DNA from: Methylocystis sp.
Lineage (GTDB): Bacteria > Pseudomonadota > Alphaproteobacteria > Rhizobiales > Beijerinckiaceae
DNA length: 52,339 nucleotides
Reading direction: 5' to 3'
Assembly (NCBI GenBank): GCA_020252485.1
Contig: JADCCX010000108.1
Span: forward strand, 1 to 52,339
The notes beneath the pieces were generated by a model. The model did not search any database and had not been told where the DNA came from. It saw only the letters and a program-made list of their open reading frames with translations. A program made the translations under genes and the position numbers. Below are positions 1 to 7,901 of this stretch, in pieces; the first letter of the stretch is position 1, and each line of letters opens with the position of its first letter.

Positions 1-414
1 CGCCCGGCTGCGGATCAGGGGCTCCAGCTCCGCCATGCCGGCGGTCGAGAACATGGGCATGACCACCCTCCGCTGGGCGTCATGGTCCGGCGGGTCCAGG
101 GCGATGAAGCTGGAGAGCTCATGCGGCTGGTAGCCGTCCTGGATGGCGATCCCGCCCCGCTCCGAGGACGAGGAAAAGGCCTCGTTGTTGGAATCCACCG
201 CGACGATGTCGTGGAAGCGGGTCACCGACCAGTAGGGGCCGAACTCGCTGTTGGCGCAGTAGTGGACCGGGTCCTCCCGCCGCAGCCGCTCGAACCAGGG
301 CGCCCAGGTGTCGCTGGTGAAGTGGTTGACGTCCGCCACATGGAACTGGTCCAGCGGCGTGGCGGCGGCCCGCTCCCGGGCGGACTGCATCAGGGCGCTG
401 TCACCTTCAGCCAT
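1..414 (-). CDS. Cytochrome P450, CYP153-like, 5' part only (cut by window edge)
   Basis: About 138 N-terminal residues can be read; the rest, including the I-helix and haem-Cys loop, lies outside the window. The translation contains FGPYWSVTRFHDI, the segment GGIAIQDG and FIALDPPDHDAQRRVV. These match the N-terminal third of CYP153 enzymes, soluble three-component P450s that hydroxylate the terminal carbon of alkanes and related chains. The ATG at 414 has a GAAGGA Shine-Dalgarno about 10 nt upstream. No ferredoxin or reductase partner is visible here; it would lie beyond position 1. The family call is from motif recognition and substrate cannot be assigned from this fragment. Confidence 0.85.
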   Translation of the reverse strand, partial: MAEGDSALMQSARERAAATPLDQFHVADVNHFTSDTWAPWFERLRREDPVHYCANSEFGPYWSVTRFHDIVAVDSNNEAFSSSSERGGIAIQDGYQPHELSSFIALDPPDHDAQRRVVMPMFSTAGMAELEPLIRSRA

Positions 415-496
415 GGCGGGGTTCCTTCGGGGTTGAGGGGGAGAAGAGTGCGCGTGTGTGGGCGGGGTGGCAAATGGGAAGTTGGGGGATGGGGCG

Positions 497-1162
497 TCAG
501 TCAGCTGCAGAAATCGAGAACTCACTTCCGATCATGTTCAGCCCAAGGCGACCGGCCACCTTTTGAGAACCGATATTGTCAAAGGTCGTCGCATAATAGG
601 GCTCCGCCCCGGTCTCCCGGACATTTCGCGCCCAAAGGCTGACGGCCCGCCCGGCCAGGCCCTGTCCCCTGAACTCGGGTGTAGTCTCGACCCCTGCACA
701 GTGCACGTTATCGGTCTCCCGCACGGAGGCGCATACCGAGACGACCTTTCCGCCGACCAAGGCTGCGGCCATCGTGCGGCCCGCCTCGGCGTCGTCGATC
801 CAATCCGGGAGGGTGCTCGCCAGCTGTTGGGCGTTCCCTCGATGGATCAGAATGCAGTCCGGGGCCTCCGGCAGATGGCCCGGAAATCCATAGAGCATGC
901 CCGACCGGATGGAGCCTATCCCGCCATGTGTCCCAACCAGGTCCATGAAGCGTGCATAGTCCTCGGCCCACCGGGACGGCCGCGCCCGCGGCGCTGCCGC
1001 CAGGTCCTCGATCCTGAGGACGACATCATCCGGCAAGCTTGCATGGCAGCGTACGACGACGGCGTCCGGGGTTCTCAGGATGTGCACCAGCGGGCTCGCC
1101 CCTGTGATCCTTCCCCTGTTGTCATGAGGGAACATGGCCCGAATCAAAGGATCAAATTCCAT
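497..1162 (-). CDS. GNAT-family N-acetyltransferase
   Basis: A 221-residue protein. The GNAT fold sits in the C-terminal half: the beta4 strand and acetyl-CoA pyrophosphate loop are seen as GVETTPEFRGQGLAGRA (R/Q-x-x-G-x-A/G signature), followed by an alpha helix and the GSQKVAGRLGL segment typical of FR47-like GNATs. Such enzymes transfer acetyl from acetyl-CoA to an amine of a small molecule or protein; the acceptor cannot be read from sequence. It is monocistronic between the P450 and a dioxygenase remnant, on the same strand as both. Nothing ties it to the catabolic island. Confidence 0.8.
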   Translation of the reverse strand: MEFDPLIRAMFPHDNRGRITGASPLVHILRTPDAVVVRCHASLPDDVVLRIEDLAAAPRARPSRWAEDYARFMDLVGTHGGIGSIRSGMLYGFPGHLPEAPDCILIHRGNAQQLASTLPDWIDDAEAGRTMAAALVGGKVVSVCASVRETDNVHCAGVETTPEFRGQGLAGRAVSLWARNVRETGAEPYYATTFDNIGSQKVAGRLGLNMIGSEFSISAAD

Positions 1163-1221
1163 GGGATTGGCTCCGCTTGATCCTCTTGGCCCGGGTGCGC
1201 GACGGCAGTTCTACCAGACGC

Positions 1222-1491
1222 TTACCCCGGCCGGAATTCGCCAATAGCGCCACCGGCGCCCTGGGGCACGCGGGGATAGAGGGGATGGGTGTGCAGGGCG
1301 CCGAACCGGGCGGCCAAGTCCCGGTGCTGCACCGGCGTCAGGCGCTGGTTCTCGAAGAAGAGGACCTGGTGCCGAAGCAGGGCCGCCTGGATGTCCGCGA
1401 ACTGCTCGTCATCCAGAGGCCCGGCCAGGTCGACATTCTCCACCAGGGCGCCGATGGCGGGCGTCAGGGGGCGGGTCGTGATCCTGGGCAT
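1222..1491 (-). pseudogene. TauD/TfdA dioxygenase, N-terminal remnant
   Basis: Starting at the ATG at 1491 the reading frame encodes a good match to the first ~75 residues of taurine/2-oxoglutarate dioxygenases: IGALVENVDLAGPL, the RHQVLFFENQ strand and FGALHTHPLYPRVP. It then runs into unrelated residues and a stop at 1222. The whole Fe(II) site (HxD...H) and about 200 residues are missing, and the next gene starts 60 bp away, so the 3' part has been deleted. A second in-frame ATG at 1506 is possible. Judged a non-functional remnant. Confidence 0.7.
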
Positions 1492-1710
1492 GTCGTGCGT
1501 TCCCATGCGGCGATGGGCCGGCCCGGAGCCGGCGGCGAGGGGAAGAGGTAACGCGGAGGCGGGGGCGGGGCGGAGCGAGATTTTCTGGTGGGGTTGTGAG
1601 GTTGGGGGGCTGGAGGGTGCCGGGCCTGTCAACGAACAGAGGCTGCGGCTCGCAAACTTGCGACGCGGAAACCATTCGACTAAATTCGTCCCTAATCAGG
1701 AGCGAATTCG

Positions 1711-2304
1711 ATGCAAGCTCAGTTTACACCCCGCGAGGTCGCCGAACTTTCCGGAACTCCAAAGCGTACGGTGGAGAAGGCGATCGAAGAGAAGGTCTTC
1801 ACAACGAAGATGGTGAAGCGGGGGCGTCGCCAGCGACGCATGTTGCCGGCCCATGCGGTCGCCTACGCCTTGATCGTGCGGCGCGTGAAATACCGTATGG
1901 ACGCGGCGATGAAGCGCAGGCTGGCGACGGCGCTTTCGCGCCTCGATAACGCGGAGCTCAGGACATGGCGGTTTGAGCTGGAACATGCCGTCGAGATGGA
2001 TGTCGGGCGGCTGGTGGGCGACTCGATGGAACGCGCCGAGGCCTACGGTTTCGCCCGTGACAAGCTGATCGTAGAGGACGACGACATCCTTGGCGGGACG
2101 CCTGTGATCCGAGGCACCCGGATCAGCGTCTATTCGATCCTGGGTCGGCTTACACACGGAGACACAGTCGTGGACATACTCTCCGACTACCCGGACTTGA
2201 CTGCGGAGGCCGTCGAGGCTGCGGCGATTTTTGCGCGCAGCCATCCGTTGGTCGGGCGGCCCGGCGGTCGTCCCTGGCTGGCGGCTGCGTGCGAAAATCG
2301 GTGA
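1711..2304 (+). CDS. DUF433 protein with N-terminal DNA-binding-like region
   Basis: A 197-residue protein. Residues ~1-60 resemble a helix-turn-helix (FTPREVAELSGTPKRTVEKAI). Residues ~125-185 are a DUF433 domain (GGTPVIRGTRISVY, followed by SDYPDLTAEAVEAA). DUF433 proteins are usually the antitoxin-like partner of a DUF5615 PIN-like toxin encoded immediately downstream. Here the 67 bp after the stop hold no such start, and the next gene is a SUKH protein, so the toxin is absent. The two-domain form (HTH plus DUF433) is seen in many proteobacteria. Function here is open: orphan antitoxin or regulator. Confidence 0.75.
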   Translation: MQAQFTPREVAELSGTPKRTVEKAIEEKVFTTKMVKRGRRQRRMLPAHAVAYALIVRRVKYRMDAAMKRRLATALSRLDNAELRTWRFELEHAVEMDVGRLVGDSMERAEAYGFARDKLIVEDDDILGGTPVIRGTRISVYSILGRLTHGDTVVDILSDYPDLTAEAVEAAAIFARSHPLVGRPGGRPWLAAACENR

Positions 2305-2371
2305 TAGGTAAGCCATACATTCTGCGGGCGGGCGTTCCCCGGCCGCCGCCCGTCCCAAAACGGTAGCCTCG

Positions 2372-2896
2372 ATGGACATCACGGTTTCGGAAGCTTGCCG
2401 GTCACTTCAAGCGCGGGGTGCGCTTCGACGTTCAAGCAGAGGCGAGGCGGAAGGCATTATCCAGCAGGTCCGAGAACGGCTGGGCGGGAGGATGCCGGCT
2501 GACCTGGAGGCCCTGTATCGGGAACAGGTCGCCAGCATCGGCGACTTTGCAGCGATACTGCCGGAATGGCGCGAGCGCAGGGAGTGGCGTCGCGAGGGAT
2601 CGGTTGGGCTACTGCTCCACGTGGACGCCGTCCCGATCTTTTCCGATGGGTGCGGGAATTTCTACGGTCTCGATCTCGGCTCCACGGATGGACGGCCTGC
2701 AGTCTACTTTTTCGATTCCGAGGACATGTTCGAGCGTCCGCACTGGGCGGCGGGATCGTCGCTCGCAAGATTTCTGCTCTTGCTCGCGGAGCACGACCAG
2801 GCCCTCGATGAGGGGAGGCCCCCCGGGTGGGAGCTCTCAATCGATCCGGACATCGACAAGTGTCCCAGAGCGCCGGCGATTTGGCTCGCCGGATAG
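2372..2896 (+). CDS. SMI1/KNR4 (SUKH) family protein
   Basis: A 174-residue protein with SUKH-family hallmarks: an N-terminal helix ending MPADLEALYREQ, the VPIFSDGCGNFYGLDL strand-loop-strand, and a C-terminal FLLLLAEH helix. Many SUKH proteins are immunity proteins that neutralise toxins of contact-dependent or secreted polymorphic systems; others are housekeeping. No toxin is found next to it, so an immunity role is only a family-level possibility. ATG at 2372 is 67 bp after the DUF433 gene, same strand, so co-transcription is possible. Confidence 0.75.
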   Translation: MDITVSEACRSLQARGALRRSSRGEAEGIIQQVRERLGGRMPADLEALYREQVASIGDFAAILPEWRERREWRREGSVGLLLHVDAVPIFSDGCGNFYGLDLGSTDGRPAVYFFDSEDMFERPHWAAGSSLARFLLLLAEHDQALDEGRPPGWELSIDPDIDKCPRAPAIWLAG

Positions 2897-3138
2897 GCCC
2901 GGTGGAGGCGCCTTGGGTCGTTGCGGTTCGCAGATGTCCAGGAAGTACCGAGACGATCCCGAGATGCATCTCTTAAGGCGATCAACACGATACCAATGGC
3001 CAAGAGGGTGGGATTCCAGCCCACGGCGCCCGTAAGGGTATGCCGCATTTCCCCTCCGCGGTGACCGTTCGGTCGCTTTCGGACGGGGTCATCGCGCGCC
3101 CTCTCGCGCCTGGCGCTGCGGCGATCTAGGCTACCTTC

Positions 3139-3756
3139 ATGCTTGATGCGGAAACCTGTGGGGAGGCGATGCAGCGCCGCGATCCGGCCTTCGACGGGGT
3201 GTTCTTCGTGGGGGTGAAGACGACCGGAATCTATTGTCGTCCTGTCTGCCGGGCGCGGATGCCGAGGCCAGAGAACATCACCTTCTACCCCAGCGCGGCG
3301 GCGGCGGAGCGCGCGGGGCACCGGCCCTGTCTCAGATGCCGTCCGGAAACGGCGCCCTTCTGTCCCGCCTGGAAGGGCAGTCTTGCAACCGTCGAGCGGG
3401 CGCTCAAGCTGATCGATGAAGGGGCGCTGGATCACGAGGGCGTGGAGCGACTGGCGGATCGTCTCGGCGTAAGTGCGCGGCACCTTTCGCGCCTGTTCCA
3501 GCAGCACCTTGAAGCCTCGCCTCAGGAAGTCGCCAAGACCCGCCGGGTGCAGCGCGCCAAGCGCCTGCTGAACGAGACGGACCTTCCCATCCCGGAGATC
3601 GCCGCCAGAGCCGGCTTTGCAAGTCCCCGGCGGATGAGCGCAGCCTTCGCCGACATCTACAACCGTCCGCCCTCGGCCCTCAGGCCACGGAGGCGTGCAG
3701 CCCAGCGACACGTTCTGGCCCTCCATGAAGGCGGGGCGCGCCCTCCGCCCCCCTAG
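3139..3756 (+). CDS. AdaA-like methyl-sensing transcriptional activator
   Basis: A 205-residue protein with an N-terminal Ada zinc domain: Cys33, Cys37, Cys64 and Cys67 in the YCRPVC...PCLRC pattern. Cys33 aligns with the methyl-phosphotriester acceptor cysteine of Ada. An AraC-type HTH pair follows (residues ~85-185, including RHLSRLFQQHL and the second HTH with FASPRRMSAAF). The length matches stand-alone AdaA proteins, which sense methylated phosphates in DNA and activate alkylation-repair genes. No O6-methylguanine methyltransferase or AlkA domain is fused or adjacent. ATG at 3139 is the only reasonable start. Confidence 0.85.
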   Translation: MLDAETCGEAMQRRDPAFDGVFFVGVKTTGIYCRPVCRARMPRPENITFYPSAAAAERAGHRPCLRCRPETAPFCPAWKGSLATVERALKLIDEGALDHEGVERLADRLGVSARHLSRLFQQHLEASPQEVAKTRRVQRAKRLLNETDLPIPEIAARAGFASPRRMSAAFADIYNRPPSALRPRRRAAQRHVLALHEGGARPPPP

Positions 3757-3818
3757 GCCTGCCCGCCCCCCTTCCGTTCCTGACATCCATCCCTCCCCCA
3801 ACCGGGCAAGGAGACCTC

Positions 3819-4316
3819 ATGTCCAGTTCCCAGACCCCTACAGATCGTGAAGTCGAAACCGAGTTCCTGTTCGAGGCCCGCGTGCAGCTGGCCGAAGCCC
3901 ATCACGTCGGCCAAACTCCCGAAGGCTATCGCATGAACGTGCCGGTGGCGGGCGGTCGGTTCGAGGGGCCGCGTCTGTCGGGTGAGATCGTGCCCTTTTC
4001 GGGGGCGGACTGGTCGCGGATCCGGCCAGATGGTTCGGGCGCCCTCGATGTCCGGATGACGCTGCGGACCGACGACGGCGTCCTCATCTATGTCCACTGG
4101 CACGGCGTGATGCGTTTCACGCCGGAGGAACAGGCCTATGCCCTGGATTTCGCCAAGCCGGACGATCCGGAGGGCGCCGCCCGGTACTATTTCCGCGCCA
4201 GCCCCCGGTTCGAGGTCGCCGACGAACGCTATGCCTGGCTCAACAGCCTGATCTGCGTGACCAAGTCCCGGACCGGCGACGGAGGCGTCATCCATCGCGT
4301 CTTCGCCATCAGATGA
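3819..4316 (+). CDS. DUF3237 family protein
   Basis: A 165-residue protein matching DUF3237: FEGPRLSGEIVPFSGADW, the acidic RPDGSGALDVRMTLRTDDG strand pair, and the C-terminal YAWLNSLICVTKSR. DUF3237 proteins are small beta-barrel proteins of unknown biochemical role, often found in catabolic clusters. A good purine-rich AAGGAG lies 7 nt before the ATG at 3819. It is the last intact gene before a 410-bp gene-poor stretch and lies 0.7 kb outside the first operator-A site, so membership of the regulon is not supported. Confidence 0.8.
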   Translation: MSSSQTPTDREVETEFLFEARVQLAEAHHVGQTPEGYRMNVPVAGGRFEGPRLSGEIVPFSGADWSRIRPDGSGALDVRMTLRTDDGVLIYVHWHGVMRFTPEEQAYALDFAKPDDPEGAARYYFRASPRFEVADERYAWLNSLICVTKSRTGDGGVIHRVFAIR

Positions 4317-4727
4317 CCGTTCCCCAGGACAGACCTTTCCCCGGAACAGACCTTTCCCCGGAACAGTCCTTGGCGATGGCGGCTCTAGGTCCCTTCCTCC
4401 CGGTAGGGCAGGGCCTCAATGCGGCCATCGGACCGAGAGGGCGCCAGCCGCCGGACAGGCTCAAGCGTCTGCGCTCATCTCACGGCGGGTTCAAGGTTCG
4501 CCCGCTGTGCGTTCTGGGCAAACCCGTAGCTCCAAGTGACACTCTGACACCTCCCGGCTCATCGAGAGACTTGGGGCCAGCGGCATTGGCGGTGCTGTCA
4601 ATCCAACGACAACTTGTCTCCAATCACCCCAGCTCGAGCAGGGGCGCAGAGCCTATCGCGCGAGCTGTCGAAGTAGCGGAACGGGTTGGTGGATTTGGTC
4701 ATGGCGGCCGAGCTAGCCGGTTCTGTC
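4317..4727. other. Gene-poor stretch
   Basis: No convincing gene. An open frame reads across it on the plus strand, but its translation is low-complexity and matches no family I recognise. The stretch begins with a short tandem repeat and ends at the degraded YciI gene. It marks the boundary between the ordinary flank and the catabolic island. Confidence 0.5.
4329..4362. repeat. Two-copy 17-bp tandem repeat
   Basis: ACAGACCTTTCCCCGGA occurs twice head to tail (4329-4345 and 4346-4362), followed by a partial third ACAG. It lies immediately after the DUF3237 stop. No function is evident; replication slippage is enough to explain it. Confidence 0.7.
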
Positions 4728-5013
4728 TTATCGCCGGGCTAAGTTTGGGCTGACAGAGCCGATCTGCGCGTAGAGGTCATAGGTGATGTAGGTGTCGCCG
4801 CACATGACGCCCCAGACCTCCTCGGCGCATCGGGCCGGCGATGCCGTAGCGACGCCAGTTCGCCTCAACGTGTGTGAAGTGGCTCTCAAGAGACTCGACC
4901 CGACGAGCGGGGCCGTTCGGGCCGTCCTTGCAAACAAAGAGGAACAGCGGGGTCTCGTCCTTCGGAACGTGGGGTGGGGCGTCCGGCAGGGCGGCGGCGA
5001 TCGGCTCTTGCAT
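4728..5013 (-). pseudogene. YciI-family protein, frameshifted
   Basis: The N-terminal part from ATG 5013 reads PLFLFVCKDGPNGPARR and ANWRRYGIAGPM, typical of YciI proteins (small ferredoxin-fold, dehydrase/transport-associated). After about 4840 the matching continuation (EEVWGVMCGDTYITYDLY) is in another frame, which ends at 4728. One indel near 4830-4850 therefore splits the gene. It is transcribed away from operator A1, divergently from the MFS transporter, so it was probably a regulon member. A sequencing error could give the same picture. Confidence 0.7.
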
Positions 5014-5031
5014 CGGTCGGGAATCCGTCGG

Positions 5032-5057
5032 CAAATGGTATAGACTTATACCAATTG
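5032..5057. promoter_or_regulatory. Operator A, site 1
   Basis: CAAATGGTATA (5032-5042), spacer GACT, TATACCAATTG (5047-5057). Ten of eleven arm positions pair. It lies between the divergent YciI remnant and the MFS gene, ending only 12 nt before the MFS start codon, so bound protein would cover the promoter or leader. Confidence 0.8.
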
Positions 5058-5069
5058 ATCGGAACGGCG

Positions 5070-6377
5070 ATGCAATCACAGTCTGGGGCCAAGGCCGGAT
5101 ACAGTGAGTTCAAGCTGGGCTGGCCCGTCGTGGCATCCGCCATGCTGGGCATCGGGCTCGGCCTGTCGCCCTTGCCGTTCTACACCATCGGCATCCTGGC
5201 GCCTGAGCTGGCGCGTGAGTTCGGCTGGGGCTTCGCCGAGATCCTGGGCGGTCTGCCCATCATGACCTTCGCCGTTCTGCTGGCCAGTCCGCTCGTGGGG
5301 CTACTGGCGGACCGGATCGGGGTGCGGACGGTCGCGTTGTGGTCGCTGGGGCTGTTCGGCCTGGCGTTCGCGGGATTCGCCGCCAGCAATGGCAACATCA
5401 CCCTGTTCTATGTGACCTGGGGGATCATGGCGCTGGTCGGGGCCGGGACCCTGCCGGTGACCTGGACAAGGGCGGTGAACAACAGGTTCGACGTACACAA
5501 GGGGCTGGCCCTGGGGCTGTCGCTGGTGGGGACGGGCCTCTTCGGTTTCGTTTGCAAGCCTTACACGGCCTGGCTGGTTGAAGAGTTCGGCTGGCGGGTG
5601 GCCTATCTGGGCGTGGCGGCCCTGCCGCTGCTGATCGCCCTGCCGATTGCCTTCATCTTCTTCCACGACGTGGGCGGCAGAACCGTCACGGCGGCGGAGC
5701 GGCGCGTAGCCGATGCGGAACGCAAGGCCGTGACGCCTGGCCTCAGCTTCGGTCAGTCGCTGAAGGACTGGCGTTTCTGGGTGCTGGCGGTGGCCTTCGT
5801 GCCGATCAGCTTCGCTGTCGGCGGGCCCATTCCAAATATCGAGAACATCCTTAGGTCCAATGGGTTCGAGGCTGGCGACATCGTGACCCTTGCATCTCTG
5901 ATCGGTCTTTCGGTCATAGGCGGGCGTCTAATCGGCGGCTGGCTGATCGACCGGATGTGGGCGCCGGGCGTGGCCTTCGTGCTGCTGAGCGCGCCCGCGT
6001 TGGCATGCTGGCTGCTGGCTCAGGGGACGACCGATCCGGTGATTGCGGGGCTGTCGATCGTGCTGATCGGCTTCGCGGCCGGGGTCGAATATGACCTGAT
6101 GGCTTTCATGGTCGCCCGCTATTTCGGGCTGAAGAGCTATGGCGGCATCTATGGGGCGCTCTACGGCTTCTTTGCTCTGGGGGCGGGGATCGGGCCGGTG
6201 GTCTTCGGCCAGTACTTCGACCGGACCGGCAGCTATGAGACGATCCTGCTGTACTCGGCCGTGGGGCTGGTGGCGGGGGCGGCGCTACTGCTCGTGATGG
6301 GCAAATACCGGAACTTCGACGGGGATCGGACCGACGGCGTGGCTGCGGCGGAGCGGACGGCGGATGGGGCGGCTTGA
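5070..6377 (+). CDS. MFS transporter
   Basis: A 435-residue integral membrane protein with about 12 hydrophobic segments. MFS motif A is seen between TM2 and TM3 (GLLADRIGVR). Gly/Pro-rich TM1 (GLGLSPLPFYTIGIL) and TM5 fit uptake carriers of organic anions. I chose ATG 5070 (GGAA 7 nt upstream) over a frame extension to 4974 that would read through operator A1. Its position as the sole plus-strand gene after an operator-A site makes it the likely inner-membrane importer for the pathway, complementing the two TonB receptors. Substrate is not readable. Confidence 0.85.
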   Translation: MQSQSGAKAGYSEFKLGWPVVASAMLGIGLGLSPLPFYTIGILAPELAREFGWGFAEILGGLPIMTFAVLLASPLVGLLADRIGVRTVALWSLGLFGLAFAGFAASNGNITLFYVTWGIMALVGAGTLPVTWTRAVNNRFDVHKGLALGLSLVGTGLFGFVCKPYTAWLVEEFGWRVAYLGVAALPLLIALPIAFIFFHDVGGRTVTAAERRVADAERKAVTPGLSFGQSLKDWRFWVLAVAFVPISFAVGGPIPNIENILRSNGFEAGDIVTLASLIGLSVIGGRLIGGWLIDRMWAPGVAFVLLSAPALACWLLAQGTTDPVIAGLSIVLIGFAAGVEYDLMAFMVARYFGLKSYGGIYGALYGFFALGAGIGPVVFGQYFDRTGSYETILLYSAVGLVAGAALLLVMGKYRNFDGDRTDGVAAAERTADGAA

Positions 6378-6500
6378 GGTCGAATGAAAGACACAGTCCG
6401 CAGAGTCCACTGAGTCCACTTCGTCGTCCGGATTGAGCCGCTCGACTGCGACGTCCGGCAACCTTAGCAGATCGAGACGTCAATATCGGTCGTGCCGCCG

Positions 6501-7901
6501 TCAGTGAGTGGCTTGGACCGCCCATGTTTCCAGATCGGACCATCGCCGGTGGGCGCGGAGCAGGCTGACGGCGCGGACGTGGGTGGTGTGCAAGTCGGCG
6601 GGACGGTCTATGCGGCGGGCCGGGTCTCGGCCGTACCAAGGGTCGAACAGCCTCTCGCATGACGCGATTCGGAAGGCGCGGATCAGGTGGGCGCCATCCC
6701 ACTCGGGCGACAGCGAGGGCGGGGGCTCTGGGGCGCCGAGGACCCGGCAGGGCAGGGGCTCTGCGCCGGACAGGACCGAGGCAAGCACAGAGCCGGCCCC
6801 CACTCCGGTAATCTCGGCGTCAGAAAGGCTCAGAGCGTTCAACGCGGCGCGGACAGTCTCAGGCCAGTCAATCGGACCGCGCCAGCCCTCTGCGGAAAGT
6901 CCGTGGCCGGGAAGGTCCAGCGCGATGACGGGGCGGCCGGTCGGCGCTGTCAGATCTGTGACTGAACCGCCGGCGTCGTGGAGCATCACGAGTGGGCGGC
7001 CGGGCCCCTCGGACAGACGGTGGACGGCGAGGCGGTCGTCGCCGAGCGCGAGGAAGCCGCCTCCGATGTGATCGGGAGCCGGGTCGCCGGGATGGGCCGC
7101 GAGGTGGTCGGCGGCGGCGTCATGGAGACTTGCGATGTCTGGCAGGATCAGGCCACGACCAGCGAGCGCCGGGCGGTCGAGGTGGGCGGCCAGCACGTCG
7201 GAGGCGGTGCTGGCGACAAGCGCGGTGGACGGCAGGCGATCAACAACCGCCTCGGCCCGAAAGGTAAAGGCCGCGCGATAGACCGGGCGATAGGCATCGC
7301 CGGTGGCCAGCAGGTCCATCGCGTTGGCATGGATATGCTCCGGGCTGGAGACGGCCATCGACATGCGCTCGGCCGGATCGGTCGAGTGCCAGGGGAAGAA
7401 GACTGTCTGGGCCTCCATCCGTGCCCAAAGCCAGGCCATGTGCGAGCCGTCCCACCTGAGTTCGAACGGTGGGAGGTAGTCCGCCAGGAAGCGGGCGCGC
7501 TCGGCTTCGGTCCAGGCGGGCAGGCCGTCGCAGACAAGGGCAGCGGTGTTTTGGGGGAACAGGGCGGCAAAGGCCGCGACGGTCGCGGCCCCGGTGTGGA
7601 AGCCGTAGAGGCCGACGCGGGACAGGCCCAGCGTCTCGGTCAGGCGGTGCAGGGCACGAGCGAAGTCGGCGCTGTTGGGTTCTGCAAGGGGCAGGGGATC
7701 CGAGGCTCCGGCGCCTGGAGTGTCCGGGGCGATCGCGGTCAGGCCACGCGCAGCGAGGGTCTGACACACCGCCTCGACAGCGCGGGAGGACTGGGGCGAG
7801 CCGTGGATCACGAAGACCGCCGGGCCGCGTCCGTAGCGGCGGATCAGGACGCTGCGGCCGTCGACCGTGACGAAGCCGCGCTCGCCGCCGGTCCGGATCA
7901 C
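6501..7901 (-). CDS. Tandem alpha/beta-hydrolase-fold protein without canonical nucleophiles
   Basis: A 466-residue protein with two alpha/beta-hydrolase-like halves. The first has the oxyanion-loop motif FVIHGSPQSSRAV and the nucleophile-elbow position reading G-F-H-T-G instead of G-x-S-x-G. The second begins near GGGFLALGDDRLAV, has VMLHDAGGS and LDLPGHGLS, and its elbow reads G-V-G-A-G. Neither half therefore has a Ser nucleophile. GTG at 7901 overlaps the TGA of the upstream oxidoreductase (GTGA), so translation is coupled; no ATG fits. Third gene of the operon from operator A2. It may be a non-hydrolytic lyase, a binding protein, or an enzyme with another nucleophile. Confidence 0.75.
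   Translation of the reverse strand: MIRTGGERGFVTVDGRSVLIRRYGRGPAVFVIHGSPQSSRAVEAVCQTLAARGLTAIAPDTPGAGASDPLPLAEPNSADFARALHRLTETLGLSRVGLYGFHTGAATVAAFAALFPQNTAALVCDGLPAWTEAERARFLADYLPPFELRWDGSHMAWLWARMEAQTVFFPWHSTDPAERMSMAVSSPEHIHANAMDLLATGDAYRPVYRAAFTFRAEAVVDRLPSTALVASTASDVLAAHLDRPALAGRGLILPDIASLHDAAADHLAAHPGDPAPDHIGGGFLALGDDRLAVHRLSEGPGRPLVMLHDAGGSVTDLTAPTGRPVIALDLPGHGLSAEGWRGPIDWPETVRAALNALSLSDAEITGVGAGSVLASVLSGAEPLPCRVLGAPEPPPSLSPEWDGAHLIRAFRIASCERLFDPWYGRDPARRIDRPADLHTTHVRAVSLLRAHRRWSDLETWAVQATH

Noticed and set aside
82-642. Open frame on the plus strand opposite the P450 and the end of the GNAT gene
   Set aside because: It is antisense to well-supported genes and its translation is Gly/Arg-rich with no family match.
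4313-4753. 146-codon open frame overlapping the DUF3237 stop (ATGA-like overlap)
   Set aside because: Its start is built on the tandem repeat, composition is unlike a protein, and it runs into the YciI remnant on the other strand.
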